This document shows, in pieces, positions 27,204-36,713 of a DNA stretch of 63,803 bases. Made by a program: the position numbers and the translations under genes. The stretch is taken from positions 1 to 63,803 of the forward strand of contig JAAYAH010000068.1 in NCBI GenBank assembly GCA_012719445.1. The letters are read 5' to 3'. The stretch is from Actinomycetales bacterium. Its GTDB lineage: Bacteria; Actinomycetota; Actinomycetes; Actinomycetales; Kineosporiaceae. The notes under the pieces were generated by a model, which ran no database searches, had not been told where the DNA came from, and saw nothing but the letters and a program-made list of their open reading frames with translations. The number at the start of each line of letters is the position of its first letter. Positions within the stretch are counted from its first letter, which is position 1.

Positions 27204-29675
27204 GTGCTGGAGTCCCTCGGACACGTCATCGCCCGCAGGGCACGACTGGTCGCCGTCTGCTGGACCGTGCTGGTCGTGCTCGGGTTCCTCACCGCGATGG
27301 GGTACGTCACCGGCGACAGCCTGTTCTCCCGGCTGCACACCGGCGTCCCGGACGTCCCCGGCGAGAGCAGGAGCGGGCAGGACCTGCTCTCCGCGACCTC
27401 CGAGACCGGACCGGGCATGCACCTCGTCCTCGACGGGATCCGACCGGAGGACCCGCGGGTGCGGACCGCCGTCGTCGCGGCAGCCCGCGACGTCGCCGAG
27501 GTGCCCGGGATCCGGACCGTCCTGCACCCCTACCTCGCCGACCAGCCGGCCGCTCCGGAGCGCGGTCAGGACCGGGTCGCCGCGGCGTCCCCGGAGCTGA
27601 TCGCCCTCGGCGCGGCCCAGGTGTCCGCGGACGGACGCGCGCTGCTGGTGACCGTCCTGCCAGCCGCCGACCTGCCGGAGGCCGTCGCCGACGCCGCCGA
27701 GGACGCCGCCACCGCGCGACTCCGCCGGGCGGGCGCCGAGGTGACCACCGGCGTTCCCGGGTCGAGGGCGCTCGTCGGCGGGTACACGGCGATCTTCAAC
27801 GAGATCACCGGACAGGTGCGCAGGGATCTGGAGACGGGTGAGGCCGTCGCCCTCCCGATCAGCCTGCTGCTCATGGTGGTGGTGTTCGGGGGGTTCGTCG
27901 CGGCGGGCCTGCCGCTGGTGGGGGCCGTGGCCTCGATCGCGGGCGGGCTGGCGGCCCTGCTGGGGTTCTCCTTCGTGGTCGACCTCGACGCCAGCGTCGT
28001 CAACGTGGTCACCTTGCTCGGCCTCGGGCTGTGCATCGACTACTGCCTGCTCATCGTCAGCCGCTACCGCGAGGAACTGCGGGTGCTCCTCGCGGACCGG
28101 GACGACGCCGGACCGGATCGGGACGACACCCTGGTGGACGGGGACGACACCCTGGCGGGCCGGGACGGCCCCGGAACGGGCGACGGGCGGGACCTCCCGA
28201 CCCTCGCCCTCGGCCGGACCCTGGCCACCGCGGGCCGCACGGTCGCCTTCAGTGCGGTCATCGTGGGAATCAGCCTCTCCGGCCTGTTCGCCTTCAGTTC
28301 CGACCTCCTCCGGGCCGTCGGCGCCGCCGGGGTGAGCGTCGTCGTCGTCGCGGTGCTCACGGCACTCACCCTGGTCCCGGCCCTCCTCGCGATCGTCGGC
28401 CACCGGGTGGTCCGGCCCGGGATCACGCATCGGGTCCCGGGACTGCGCCGGGTGGTCCGGCGACTGGGCGACGTCCCCCCTCGCGAGGGGGCGTTCTCGC
28501 GACTGGCCCGCAGGGTGCAGCGTCGGCCGGCGCTCGTGCTGGCCGGGGTGCTCGCGGTGCTGGCGACCCTGGCCGTCCCGGCGCTCGACCTGACCCTGGT
28601 GTCCTCCGGGCACCAGCACCTGCCGTCGTCCTCGCCGCAACGCCAGGTCTACGACACCATCGAGACCCGCTTCCCCGCGGTGGCGGGGGCGTCGATCACC
28701 GTCGTCGCCCGCGCTCCGGAACAGCAGGTCCGTGCCTGGTGGGCGAGCGGTGCCCTGCAGAACCTGCCCGGTGTCGCCTCGGTGGAGGAGCCCCGGGTCC
28801 AGTCGGACCCCTCGGCCGGGCAGGTCGTCGTCATCGGGGTCCGTCCGGACGGGGCCGAGTCCTCGGCGACCGCCCGGCGGCTGGTCCGGGAGATCCGCGA
28901 CGTCCGGCCGGACTTCCCGACCTGGGTGACCGGGCCCTCCGCCCACCTGGAGGACTTCGTCGCCGCCTTCCTCCGGGAGGGTCCGCTCGCGGTCGGGGTG
29001 GTGGTGCTGGCGACCTTCGTGCTGCTCTTCCTGCTGACCGGGTCGGTCCTGGTACCGATCAAGGCCCTGCTCATGAACGTCGTCTCGCTGGGCGCGTCCT
29101 TCGGCGTCCTGGTGTGGGTGTTCCAGGACGGTCACCTGGAGGGCCTGCTCGGCTTCACCTCCACCGGGGCCGTCGAGACCTCCATCCCCGCCCTCGTGCT
29201 CGCCTTCGGGTTCGGCCTGGCCATGGACTACGAGGTCTTCCTGCTCTCCCGGATCAAGGAGTTCCACGACGCCGGGGCGGACAACGACGACGCCGTGGTG
29301 ATGGGGTTACAGCGGACCGGGCGGATCATCACCTCCGCAGCTCTGATCATGGTCGTGGTGTTCGCCGGGTTCACCGTGGGACGACTGCTGATCATCAAGC
29401 AGACCGGGGTGGCGCTCGCGACGGCGGTGGCCGTCGACGCGACCCTGGTCCGGCTGCTGCTCGTGCCCGCCACCATGACCCTGCTCGGGGAGTGGAACTG
29501 GTGGGCCCCGGCACCGCTGCGCCGGCTGCACCGGCGACTGGGGCTGAACCACGGGGACACCGGCCCGCGGCACGAGGCGCCGGGCCACCCCGACGACGGC
29601 CCCGGTGATCGTGGTGGATGCGAACCGCATCCGGATCCGGATTCACCACGATCACGAGAGACCCTGTCGAGCTGA
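27204..29675 (+). CDS. MMPL/RND family transporter
   Basis: Predicted inner-membrane transporter of 823 residues driven by the proton gradient; MmpL relatives export lipids or small molecules. The double layout is clear: helix at about 11-30, an extracytoplasmic domain, then a five-helix bundle with [21 protein letters not shown], repeated in the second half as [19 protein letters not shown]. The Asp-Tyr pairs are the proton relay. The loop between helices of the first half carries a repeated D-D-T-L motif (see repeat at 28126-28167). GTG start, CGAGG nine bases upstream. Confidence 0.9.
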   Translation: MLESLGHVIARRARLVAVCWTVLVVLGFLTAMGYVTGDSLFSRLHTGVPDVPGESRSGQDLLSATSETGPGMHLVLDGIRPEDPRVRTAVVAAARDVAEVPGIRTVLHPYLADQPAAPERGQDRVAAASPELIALGAAQVSADGRALLVTVLPAADLPEAVADAAEDAATARLRRAGAEVTTGVPGSRALVGGYTAIFNEITGQVRRDLETGEAVALPISLLLMVVVFGGFVAAGLPLVGAVASIAGGLAALLGFSFVVDLDASVVNVVTLLGLGLCIDYCLLIVSRYREELRVLLADRDDAGPDRDDTLVDGDDTLAGRDGPGTGDGRDLPTLALGRTLATAGRTVAFSAVIVGISLSGLFAFSSDLLRAVGAAGVSVVVVAVLTALTLVPALLAIVGHRVVRPGITHRVPGLRRVVRRLGDVPPREGAFSRLARRVQRRPALVLAGVLAVLATLAVPALDLTLVSSGHQHLPSSSPQRQVYDTIETRFPAVAGASITVVARAPEQQVRAWWASGALQNLPGVASVEEPRVQSDPSAGQVVVIGVRPDGAESSATARRLVREIRDVRPDFPTWVTGPSAHLEDFVAAFLREGPLAVGVVVLATFVLLFLLTGSVLVPIKALLMNVVSLGASFGVLVWVFQDGHLEGLLGFTSTGAVETSIPALVLAFGFGLAMDYEVFLLSRIKEFHDAGADNDDAVVMGLQRTGRIITSAALIMVVVFAGFTVGRLLIIKQTGVALATAVAVDATLVRLLLVPATMTLLGEWNWWAPAPLRRLHRRLGLNHGDTGPRHEAPGHPDDGPGDRGGCEPHPDPDSPRSRETLSS
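28126..28167 (+). repeat. In-frame 21-base repeat inside the MMPL gene
   Basis: GGACGACACCCTGG recurs at 28124-28137 and 28145-28158, with diverged copies before and after (roughly 28096-28190). It encodes D-D-T-L units in a hydrophilic cytosolic loop where homologues are variable. It is consistent with replication slippage. Confidence 0.6.
29605..29655. terminator. Nested inverted repeat at the 3' end of the MMPL gene
   Basis: GTGATCGTGGTG (29605-29616) is the exact inverse of 29644-29655. Inside lie a small hairpin GATGCG/CGCATC (29617-29622, 29626-29631) and the palindrome CCGGATCCGG (29631-29640). The structure ends about 20 bases before the stop, in front of the convergent secreted-protein gene. 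It may act as a terminator for either strand. Its overlap with coding sequence makes the role uncertain. Confidence 0.5.
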
Positions 29676-29786
29676 GGCGAGACCACCCGCCACGTCCGGA
29701 GAACCCTCGACGGAGAGTCCCCGGTCGACCGTCACCCTGTCGACCACCACCTCCGACGGCGGCTGGTGCCCGCCGCCGGAGGATGC

Positions 29787-30803
29787 TCAGACGGCGTTCA
29801 CCGGAGCGATGGCCCGCAGGATGGTGACCCGCGGCGATCTCGCGGTCTCGGTGATCACCAGGTCCGTCGCCGAGCCCTTGGCCTTCAGGTTCTCGATGAT
29901 CGTGACGTCCCAGTAGCTCAGCCGCCCCACCGCGTCGTAGACCAGCCCGTACACCCACACCTCACCGACCCGCTTGGTACTGGTGGTGCTGACCGTGAAG
30001 TGGTGGACGGAGTAGTAGCCGTCGACCTTGGTACGCAGGCGTTTCACGGTCAGCGGGGGTCGGGGCGACGGTGTCGGAACCACATAGCCCTCAGGGATGA
30101 CCCGGAAGGTCGCCGTCCTGACGGCCTTCGCCGACAGCCCGGTCTCGACGGAGGAGAAGTAGGTTCTGCCGTACGGCGGGATGGCATCTCCGGCGATCCC
30201 GCCCGTCCAGCGCCTGATGACCTTGCCGGACGAGTTGATCATCTCGACCTGGAACTCGCTGACGCCCTGCCAGGAGGTGGAGTTGTTGAAGAACTCCCCG
30301 AGCACCTGCACCGAGGTGTCCGACCTGATCGCGCGGAGGCTCATGGTGGACACCCCCGCCCTGGGCGTCCGGTACCTGAGGACGTAGCTGTCGCCTGCGT
30401 CGTACCCGGAGGTCGAGCGGACCCTGAGGAAGCTGTCGCCCTTCGGCAACCGCACGGACAGGGACTCGAAGCGCCGGCCCCCATGGGAGGACGTGACCAC
30501 GTGCCTGCCGTCGGCACCGAACAGCGCGAGCTCGTAGTCCGCGGGGAGGGAGCCGAGGGTGATCAGTGCCCGGCGGCTCGCGGTGAGGGTGACCCGGTAC
30601 CAGTCGACGTCGCCCCTGCTCGAGATCGTGTTCCGCACCCAGGTCCCCTGCGGGATGGCCTTGGCGGTCCTGGCCGCGGCAAGGGTGCCGGGCCGGTCCG
30701 TCGCCGCCGCCGCCTCGCCCGCGGAGATCGTCGACCCGCTGACCGTCAGCACCAGCGCTGCCACGACCACGCCTGCCGGACCCTGTCGACGTACCCGCCT
30801 CAC
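29787..30803 (-). CDS. Secreted protein with PPC-like domain
   Basis: A 338-residue exported protein. The N-terminus V-R-R-V-R-R-Q followed by a hydrophobic stretch and A-G-E-A-A-A-A-T is a Sec signal peptide with a likely cut near residue 37. Residues 40-145 (D-W-Y-R-V-T-L and the later L-R-V-R-S-T-S-G-Y-D) resemble the bacterial pre-peptidase C-terminal domain, a beta-sandwich of secreted proteins. The C-terminal half is a second beta-rich domain I do not recognise. GTG at 30803 follows GAGGAG by five bases. It stands alone; the function may be cell-surface. Confidence 0.8.
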   Translation of the reverse strand: MRRVRRQGPAGVVVAALVLTVSGSTISAGEAAAATDRPGTLAAARTAKAIPQGTWVRNTISSRGDVDWYRVTLTASRRALITLGSLPADYELALFGADGRHVVTSSHGGRRFESLSVRLPKGDSFLRVRSTSGYDAGDSYVLRYRTPRAGVSTMSLRAIRSDTSVQVLGEFFNNSTSWQGVSEFQVEMINSSGKVIRRWTGGIAGDAIPPYGRTYFSSVETGLSAKAVRTATFRVIPEGYVVPTPSPRPPLTVKRLRTKVDGYYSVHHFTVSTTSTKRVGEVWVYGLVYDAVGRLSYWDVTIIENLKAKGSATDLVITETARSPRVTILRAIAPVNAV

Positions 30804-30939
30804 GAGATCTCCTCGCTGATCCCGACCGGCTCGTCGACCGGTACCTCTGTGCGTTCTGACCCGTTCCCGCTCGCGACACCTGGTTCGGGCCGGTTGATCG
30901 TACAAGCGCCCGGGCGACCCCTGTGCCCGAACCACCCTT

Positions 30940-31037
30940 CGGGCGGCGCCGTTCCGGTAGGTGCCGTTCCGGTAGATGCTGTCGGGCGGTGCCGTCGCGG
31001 TAGATGCTGTCGGGCGGTGCCGTCAGACGGTGCCGTC
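30940..31037. repeat. Tandem array downstream of alkD
   Basis: A 26-base unit is perfectly repeated at 30971-30996 and 30999-31024 (period 28), with degenerate G-C-C-G-T-T-C-C-G-G-T-A-G fragments on the left from about 30948. The right copy runs over the alkD stop codon (31023-31025). The array fills the space between alkD and the upstream region of the secreted-protein gene. Confidence 0.8.
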
Positions 31038-31811
31038 CAGGTAGGCACGGCGCAGCTCCGGGGGGAACTTCTCGATCGCGTACCGCAGCGCCACCCGGGG
31101 CATGGTCCGGCAGTGTTCGCGGAGGAAGCGCTCCGCCGCCTCCCGGTCCCGGTTGCCGACCTCGCGCAGCATCCAGCCGACCGCCTTGCGGACGAGATCG
31201 TGCGGGTCGTCGACGAGTCGCTCGGCCAGGGCCAGTGTGGGTCCGTTGTCCCCGGCCCGGACGAACGCGAAGGTGGCCAGCATGGCGATCCGCCGGTCCC
31301 ACACCAGGGACGAACCGGCGAGCCGGTGCAGGATCTCGGGTCCTGCCCCGGGCGACATCTCCGGTCCTGCCCCGGGTGCCCCTGCGGGGATCCGGTCTCC
31401 GGACCCCGCTGCTCCGGCGGAGCCGAGGAGCCACTGACCCAGCAGGTACGGTGCCGAGCTGTCCACGAGGTCCCAGTTGTTCACCCGGGCGGTGTTCGCC
31501 AGGTACAGCTGGACGATCTCCGCCCGTTCACCGGCCGGTGCCCGGCGGAACCGCTCGACAAGGATCAGCAGAGCGGTGAGCCGCTCCTCGTGCCACCCCC
31601 CGCGCAACAGCAGTGCGACATCGTCGAGGGTCACCTCCCGGGCGTACCGGCGGGCGATCCGCCGCTGGACGGGGACCGGGACGCCGAGGAAGCGGTCCCC
31701 GTCGGCGTACCCGCCGGGACCGGCCTTGAAGAACCGCGCCGTCCCTCGCGCCCGCTCGGGATCACCGGCGGCCCGGAGCTCGGAGCGGACGGTGTCGGCG
31801 ATCGAGGTCAC
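31023..31811 (-). CDS. alkD: DNA alkylation repair protein (AlkD-like)
   Basis: Predicted HEAT-repeat DNA glycosylase that removes alkylated, positively charged bases. It has 262 residues against about 230 in relatives. Characteristic parts are V-P-V-P-V-Q-R-R-I-A-R-R (about 46-57), N-N-W-D-L-V-D (catalytic-site region, about 111-117), V-W-D-R-R-I-A-M and V-R-K-A-V-G-W-M-L-R-E-V-G. The extra length is a Gly/Pro/Ala-rich insertion (about 130-160) that contains a 24-base DNA repeat (P-G-A-G-P-E twice). The gene is flanked by tandem arrays on both sides. Confidence 0.9.
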   Translation of the reverse strand: MTSIADTVRSELRAAGDPERARGTARFFKAGPGGYADGDRFLGVPVPVQRRIARRYAREVTLDDVALLLRGGWHEERLTALLILVERFRRAPAGERAEIVQLYLANTARVNNWDLVDSSAPYLLGQWLLGSAGAAGSGDRIPAGAPGAGPEMSPGAGPEILHRLAGSSLVWDRRIAMLATFAFVRAGDNGPTLALAERLVDDPHDLVRKAVGWMLREVGNRDREAAERFLREHCRTMPRVALRYAIEKFPPELRRAYLDGTV

Positions 31812-31886
31812 GGGTCAAAGGTGCCACGGGCCGACGGCCCGGGGCCGCAGGCGGGAGCCACGCGGTACCGGGCTGTCGTGCCGGGG

Positions 31887-31964
31887 CCGTGCACCGGGTG
31901 GAACCGTGCACAGGGCAGGGCCGTGCGCCGGGTGGAACCGTGCACCGGGCGGGGCCGTGCGCCG
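31887..31964. repeat. 17-bp tandem array before the Nudix gene
   Basis: CCGTGCACCGGGTGGAA (31887-31903) is followed by three further 17-base copies and a partial one (31904, 31921, 31938, 31955), 4.6 units in all. The first and third, and second and fourth, copies are most alike, giving a 34-base higher-order repeat. It ends 15 bases before the Nudix start codon. Confidence 0.88.
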
Positions 31965-31979
31965 TACTACGGTCGGGGT

Positions 31980-32438
31980 GTGCCGACCCCCGAGTTCATC
32001 CTGCGCCTGCGCGAGAAGATCGGTCACGACCTGCTCTGGCTGCCGGGGGTGACCGCGGTGGTGCTGCACGAGGATCGGGTCCTCCTGGTCAGGCGCTCGG
32101 ACAACGGCGAGTGGACACCGGTCACCGGCATCGTGGACCCGGGTGAGCACCCGTCCCGGACCGCCGAGCGCGAGGTGCTCGAGGAGACCGGGGTGCGCTG
32201 CTCCGTCGAGGCCCTGGTGGGGGTGAGCGTGACGGAGCCGATGGTCTACGTCAACGGTGACCGCGCCCAGTACCTGGACCACACCTTCCGCTGCCACTAC
32301 CTCGGGGGCAGCGCCCACGCGGCGGACGACGAGTCGTACGAGGCGGCCTGGTTCCCCCTCGACCGGCTGCCCCCGATGCGGGCCGACCTCGCGCAGCGGA
32401 TCCGCACGGCACAGGAGCACGTCGGCTCCGTCCGGTGA
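31980..32438 (+). CDS. Nudix hydrolase
   Basis: Predicted nucleoside-diphosphate-linked pyrophosphatase of 152 residues; substrate unknown. The full Nudix box is present: G, five residues, E, seven residues, R-E-V-L-E-E-T-G-V (about 50-72), which binds Mg. The N-terminal L-R-E-K-I-G-H-D-L-L-W-L-P-G-V-T-A-V-V is typical of actinobacterial MutT-like proteins of this length. The start is GTG without a clear ribosome site. Upstream DNA is a 17-bp tandem array, so expression may vary with copy number (inference). It is convergent with aspS, 33 bases apart. Confidence 0.9.
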   Translation: MPTPEFILRLREKIGHDLLWLPGVTAVVLHEDRVLLVRRSDNGEWTPVTGIVDPGEHPSRTAEREVLEETGVRCSVEALVGVSVTEPMVYVNGDRAQYLDHTFRCHYLGGSAHAADDESYEAAWFPLDRLPPMRADLAQRIRTAQEHVGSVR

Positions 32439-32471
32439 GCCCCGGCCGGTCGAGGACCAGATCGGACCAGG

Positions 32472-34253
32472 TCAGCCTGCCGTGTCCTCCCTGCGCACCG
32501 GGACGGCGTCCACCCCGGCCTCCTTGCGCTGCTGCGCGGTGATGGGGGCCGGCGCGCTGGTGAGCGGGTCGTAGCCGCCACCGGACTTCGGGAAGGCGAT
32601 GACGTCGCGGATGGACTCGGAGCCGGCGAGCAGGGCGACCACCCGGTCCCAGCCGAACGCGATCCCGCCGTGCGGCGGCGCCCCGTACTTGAACGCCTCC
32701 AGCAGGAAACCGAACTTCTCCTGGGCCTGCTCCTGGTCGATCCCCATCACGGCGAAGACCCGCTCCTGGACGTCGCGCCGGTGGATACGGATCGAGCCGC
32801 CGCCGATCTCGTTGCCGTTGCAGACGATGTCGTAGGCGTAGGCGAGGGCCTTGCCGGGGTCGGACTCGAAGGAGTCGACCCACTCCGGCTTCGGCGAGGT
32901 GAAGGCGTGGTGCAGGGCCGTCCAGGCACCCGAGCCCACGGCGACGTCCTCGCTGTCGGCCACGGCCTCGAACAGGGGCGGGTCGATGACCCACACGAAC
33001 GACCACTGCGCGGGGTCGATGAGACCCAGCCGCCGGGCGATCTCCAGCCGGGCCGCGCCGAGCAGGGCCTGGGACGGCTTGGCCGCGCCGGCCGCGAAGA
33101 ACACGCAGTCGCCGGGAGCCGCGCCGACGTGCGCGGCGAGCCCGGCCCGCTCCGCCTCGGAGAGGTTCTTCGCCACCGGGCCGGCCAGGGTGCCGTCCTC
33201 GCCGACGAGGACGTACGCCAGTCCCCGTGCCCCGCGCTGCTTCGCCCACTCCTGCCAGGCGTCCAGGGTCCTGCGCGGCTGGCTCGCCCCGCCGGGCATG
33301 ACCACGGCACCGACGTAGGGCGCCTGGAACACCCGGAACGGGGTGTCGGCGAAGAACCCGGCGCACTCCACCAGCTCCAGCCCGAAGCGCAGGTCGGGCT
33401 TGTCGGTGCCGAACCGGCGCATGGCCTCGGCGTAGGACATCCGCGCGATCGGGGTCTCCAGCTCGTGCCCGATCAGCCGCCACAGGGCGACGAGCACGTC
33501 CTCGGCGACGGCGATGACGTCGTCCTGCTCGACGAAGCTCATCTCCAGGTCGAGCTGGGTGAACTCCGGCTGCCGGTCGGCCCGGAAGTCCTCGTCCCGG
33601 TAGCACCGGGCGATCTGGTAGTACCGCTCCATCCCGGCGACCATGAGCAGCTGCTTGAACAGCTGCGGGCTCTGCGGCAGGGCGTACCAGCAGCCGGGGG
33701 CCAGCCGCGCGGGCACCACGAAGTCCCGGGCGCCCTCGGGGGTCGACCGGGTCAGCGTCGGGGTCTCGATCTCCAGGAAGCCGTGCCGGTGCAACGTCTC
33801 GCGGGCGACCCTGCTGACCTCGCTGCGCAGCCGCAGCGCCGCGGCCGGTCCCGGCCGGCGCAGGTCCAGGTAGCGGTGCCGCAGCCGGGCCTCCTCGCCG
33901 ACCTCGACGTGCTCGCCCACCTGGAACGGCAGCGGCGCGGAGGCGTTGAGCACCTCGACCTCCGCCGCCATCACGTCGATCTCACCGGTGGGGATCGCGG
34001 GGTTCTCGTTGCCCTCCGGACGCCGCCTGACCTCACCGGTGACCCGCAGGCAGTACTCGTTGCGCAGCCCGTGTGCCCCGGAGGATTCCAGCAGCTCGTC
34101 GCGGATGACGACCTGGGCCACCCCCGACCCGTCGCGCAGGTCGATGAAGGCGACCCCACCGTGATCACGCCGGCTGGCCACCCACCCGGTCAGGGTGACG
34201 GTGGATCCGATGTGGTCGGCGCGCAGGGTGCCGGCCTCGTGGGTGCGCAGCAC
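32472..34253 (-). CDS. aspS: Aspartate--tRNA ligase
   Basis: Class IIb synthetase of 593 residues. It has the N-terminal OB-fold anticodon domain ([15 protein letters not shown]), the catalytic core with [13 protein letters not shown] (motif 2) and G-I-A-F-G-W-D-R (motif 3), and the bacterial GAD insertion domain between (about 290-420). Whether it also charges tRNA-Asn cannot be decided here. GTG start with AGAGGA six bases upstream. It is monocistronic as far as seen. Confidence 0.97.
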   Translation of the reverse strand: MLRTHEAGTLRADHIGSTVTLTGWVASRRDHGGVAFIDLRDGSGVAQVVIRDELLESSGAHGLRNEYCLRVTGEVRRRPEGNENPAIPTGEIDVMAAEVEVLNASAPLPFQVGEHVEVGEEARLRHRYLDLRRPGPAAALRLRSEVSRVARETLHRHGFLEIETPTLTRSTPEGARDFVVPARLAPGCWYALPQSPQLFKQLLMVAGMERYYQIARCYRDEDFRADRQPEFTQLDLEMSFVEQDDVIAVAEDVLVALWRLIGHELETPIARMSYAEAMRRFGTDKPDLRFGLELVECAGFFADTPFRVFQAPYVGAVVMPGGASQPRRTLDAWQEWAKQRGARGLAYVLVGEDGTLAGPVAKNLSEAERAGLAAHVGAAPGDCVFFAAGAAKPSQALLGAARLEIARRLGLIDPAQWSFVWVIDPPLFEAVADSEDVAVGSGAWTALHHAFTSPKPEWVDSFESDPGKALAYAYDIVCNGNEIGGGSIRIHRRDVQERVFAVMGIDQEQAQEKFGFLLEAFKYGAPPHGGIAFGWDRVVALLAGSESIRDVIAFPKSGGGYDPLTSAPAPITAQQRKEAGVDAVPVRREDTAG

Positions 34254-34393
34254 GATGGTCCTCTCGACGGGGGCGCTCGCCCCTAATGATCATTCCGGCC
34301 GGGACGACGTGGTCCTCCCGCGCCGGATCCTACGCGGACGGTGCGTGACCGCCGACCCTGGCCGTCACCGCCCGGCCGGCGCCTCGCCCTCCG

Positions 34394-34489
34394 CCGCAGG
34401 GCTCACCAACCGCAGGACTCACCAGACACAGAGCTCACCACACACAGGGCTCCCCGGACACGGAACTCATCCGGCACAGGGCTCGCTCA
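34394..34489. repeat. 16-17 bp degenerate tandem array after the aldo/keto reductase
   Basis: About six units of the type CGCAGGGCTCACCAAC run from 34394 to the reductase stop. Several units repeat the minus-strand stop codon context (GGTGAG), and GCTCACCAAC occurs both in the first unit and at the gene end. The array looks like repeated copying of the gene's 3' end. Confidence 0.8.
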
Positions 34490-35470
34490 CCAACGGTGGT
34501 GCACGTGCGGGCGGATCCACTCGTCGTAGATCCGGCGCACCCCGGCCAGCGCCGTGGCGTCGAGCGGCGGCAGGTCGGCCGCCGCGGCGTTGGCGCGCGC
34601 CTGCTCCCCGCTGCGGGCACCGGGGATGACCACGCTCACCCCCGGCTGGTCGACGATCCAGCGCAGGGCGAACGCGGCCGTCGGCGTGCCCTCCCCCAGC
34701 GCGGCGATCTCCCTGGCCGCGGCGACGCCCACCTCGAACGGCACCCCGGAGAAGGTCTCTCCGACGTCGAAGGCCTCGCCGTTCCGGTTGAAGGTGCGGT
34801 GGTCGTCGGCGGCGAAGGTCGTCGTGACGTCGTAGCGCCCGGAGAGCAGGCCGCTCGCCAGCGGCACCCTGGCGATGATCCCGACCCCCGCCTCGGCGGC
34901 GGCGGGCAGCACCCGCTCCAGCGGTTTGAGCCGGAAGGCGTTGAGGATGATCTGGACGGTGGCGACCCCCGGCCGGGCGATGGCGGTCAGCGCCTCGGCG
35001 CAGGTCTCGACCGAGACGCCGTAGCCGGCCATGATCCCGTCGTCCACCATGGCGTCCAGCGCGTCGAACACCTCGTCGGTCCGGTACACGGCGGGCGGCG
35101 GGCAGTGCAGCTGGACCAGGTCAAGGGTCTGGACGCCGAGGTTGCGGCGGCTGCGGTCGGCCCAGTCGCGGAAGGCGGCCGCGGTGTAGGCCTCGGGCAC
35201 GTGCGGGTCGGCCCGCCGTCCCATCTTCGTGGCGACCGTGACGTCGGCGTCCGGCCGCTCCCGCAGGAACCGGCCGATGAGACGCTCGCTCCGGCCGTCG
35301 CCGTAGACGTCGGCGGTGTCCAGGAAGGTCACCCCGGCGGCGACCGCCGCGTCGAGGACGCCGAGCGCGTCGCTCTCCGCCACCTCACCCCAGCTGCCGC
35401 CGAGCTGCCAGCACCCCAGCCCGACGACCCCCACCGACCGTCCCGTCCGTCCGAGCGTCCTCGTCTCCAT
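34487..35470 (-). CDS. Aldo/keto reductase
   Basis: Predicted NADPH-dependent oxidoreductase of 327 residues; substrate unknown. Family features: N-terminal M-E-T-R-T-L-G-R-T-G, the catalytic D-T-A-D-V-Y-G (Asp and Tyr, about 48-54), Lys in A-T-K-M-G, and C-terminal cofactor site V-V-I-P-G-A-R-S. The usual catalytic H is in Q-L-H-C-P-P. ATG at 35470 is set by a -10 box seven bases before it. The stop lies in a tandem array. Confidence 0.92.
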   Translation of the reverse strand: METRTLGRTGRSVGVVGLGCWQLGGSWGEVAESDALGVLDAAVAAGVTFLDTADVYGDGRSERLIGRFLRERPDADVTVATKMGRRADPHVPEAYTAAAFRDWADRSRRNLGVQTLDLVQLHCPPPAVYRTDEVFDALDAMVDDGIMAGYGVSVETCAEALTAIARPGVATVQIILNAFRLKPLERVLPAAAEAGVGIIARVPLASGLLSGRYDVTTTFAADDHRTFNRNGEAFDVGETFSGVPFEVGVAAAREIAALGEGTPTAAFALRWIVDQPGVSVVIPGARSGEQARANAAAADLPPLDATALAGVRRIYDEWIRPHVHHRW

Positions 35471-35477
35471 GCCGGCA

Positions 35478-35483
35478 ACCCTA
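35478..35483 (-). promoter_or_regulatory. Leaderless-type -10 box of the aldo/keto reductase
   Basis: On the minus strand TAGGGT lies seven bases before the ATG at 35470. No ribosome binding site is present in the gap. This fits a leaderless transcript. Confidence 0.5.
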
Positions 35484-35646
35484 GACGAGTGGTCCGACCG
35501 GCCGTCTGCTCCCGGCTGGTCACCGGGCTCGCCCTCCACCAGGGCGGTTCGTCCCCTTCACCCGGGCCGACCGTCGGCCGATGAATCGGTAGCCGGCCGG
35601 TCGGGTGACGGGTCGACCGGAGCCGTCCGAGGAGGGGAGGACGCCG

Positions 35647-36006
35647 ATGGACACCGACGAGGAGGGTCGGGTGCCACCGCCGGCGTTCCCGCTGCCTCCG
35701 GGAGGCTCCCCGGCCGGGCGCCCGTTCGAGTCCTCGGCGCTCTCGGTGCCCCGGTCGCGGATCGGCCGCGTCTCGGTCGCGGGACGACTCGCCCTGCCGA
35801 GGGAGCGTCCCCGGACCGTCCCGCAGGTGGACTCGGTGACCTTCGTCGCGGCGTGCCCGACCTGCGGGCAGGACTGCCTCTGGTCGGAGGAACGGGTGGA
35901 CACCCGACTGCGTACCACCATCGACTGCACCTGCCCGCTCCCCACGGGTCCGCGTCGGACCGCCGGGAGCTCCACCGACGGCACGACAACCGTCGATCCG
36001 GTGTGA
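35647..36006 (+). CDS. Small Cys-rich protein, possible zinc site
   Basis: A 119-residue protein of unknown function. The first 60 residues are Pro/Gly/Arg-rich and probably disordered. The second half has C-P-T-C-G-Q-D-C (about 71-78) and C-T-C-P (about 97-100), spaced as a possible zinc-ribbon. The ATG at 35647 has a strong GGAGG six bases upstream, which supports a real gene. It stands alone between the reductase and tadE. Confidence 0.65.
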   Translation: MDTDEEGRVPPPAFPLPPGGSPAGRPFESSALSVPRSRIGRVSVAGRLALPRERPRTVPQVDSVTFVAACPTCGQDCLWSEERVDTRLRTTIDCTCPLPTGPRRTAGSSTDGTTTVDPV

Positions 36007-36061
36007 TATTCGCCAATCCCCCATACGGAACGATCCAGTGTCACCGTCCGGTCACGTGCAG

Positions 36062-36067
36062 TAGGCT
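36062..36067 (+). promoter_or_regulatory. -10 box candidate for tadE-tadG
   Basis: TAGGCT fits TANNNT and would start a transcript near 36074, 38 bases before the GTG start of the tadE-like gene, leaving room for the GAGAGGA ribosome site. No -35 box is clear. Confidence 0.4.
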
Positions 36068-36111
36068 GCCCCAGGGATGAGGGTGGGTGAGCCACGAGAG
36101 GACGACACAGC

Positions 36112-36711
36112 GTGTCCGTGCGAGCGACGGCGGTCGTCGCCCTGTCCCCGAACCATTCCCGACCGGTGCTGCCCCGTCCCGGACATCCGGCTCCGCGGGA
36201 CACCGGAGCCGCGGCGGTGGAGTTCGCCCTCGTCATCCCGATGCTGTTGATGATCCTCTTCGGGATCGTCGAGTACGGCCTGTGGTTCACCGACTCGATC
36301 GGTCTGCGCCACGGAGCCCGGGAGGTGGCCAGGGCGGGGGTCGTGGGCCAGTGGGACCGCGGGGCCGCGTCCTGCGACCGTGCTCCCCTGCCCGGTGCGT
36401 CGGCCAACATGCAGACCCTCGCCTGCACGGCCGCGAACGTCACCCCGCGAACATCGAGCGACCTCTACGTCAAGATCGCCGTACTGGACGCCGACGGCGC
36501 CCCGACCAGTAGCTGGGCCGTGGGCGGCACGCTGCGGGTCTGTCTGCTGGAGCACCACCAGGCCGTCACCGGACTGGCCCCCATGCCGGAGGGCGGGGTC
36601 ATCCGGAGCCGGATCGACATGGCGATCGAGCAGGCCGCGGAACTCCAGGAGGAGAGCGGCGGGCAGGACGCCCTGCCGGTGGAGACGGGTGCGGACTGGA
36701 ACTGGTGCTGA
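36112..36711 (+). CDS. TadE-like pseudopilin
   Basis: A 199-residue protein with a 30-residue basic, Pro-rich leader and the TadE signature G-A-A-A-V-E-F-A-L-V-I-P-M-L-L-M-I-L-F-G (about 32-51): a hydrophobic helix with Glu near its start, followed by E-Y-G-L-W-F. The exported part carries four Cys. TadE proteins are minor subunits or assembly factors of tight-adherence pili. No tadA, tadB, tadC, rcpA or flp gene lies in the window. The stop is three bases before the downstream ATG, so the pair forms an operon. Confidence 0.85.
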   Translation: MSVRATAVVALSPNHSRPVLPRPGHPAPRDTGAAAVEFALVIPMLLMILFGIVEYGLWFTDSIGLRHGAREVARAGVVGQWDRGAASCDRAPLPGASANMQTLACTAANVTPRTSSDLYVKIAVLDADGAPTSSWAVGGTLRVCLLEHHQAVTGLAPMPEGGVIRSRIDMAIEQAAELQEESGGQDALPVETGADWNWC

Positions 36712-36713
36712 CC

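Noticed and set aside
25710-29267. A 1185-codon open frame running from rarA back through the MMPL gene on the minus strand
   Set aside because: Only the last 491 codons are RarA. The rest is Arg/Gly/Asp-rich antisense to an intact MMPL transporter, a usual effect of high GC.
30940-31037. Tandem arrays read as CRISPR
   Set aside because: Units are short (13-36 bp), head-to-tail without unique spacers, and no cas genes occur.
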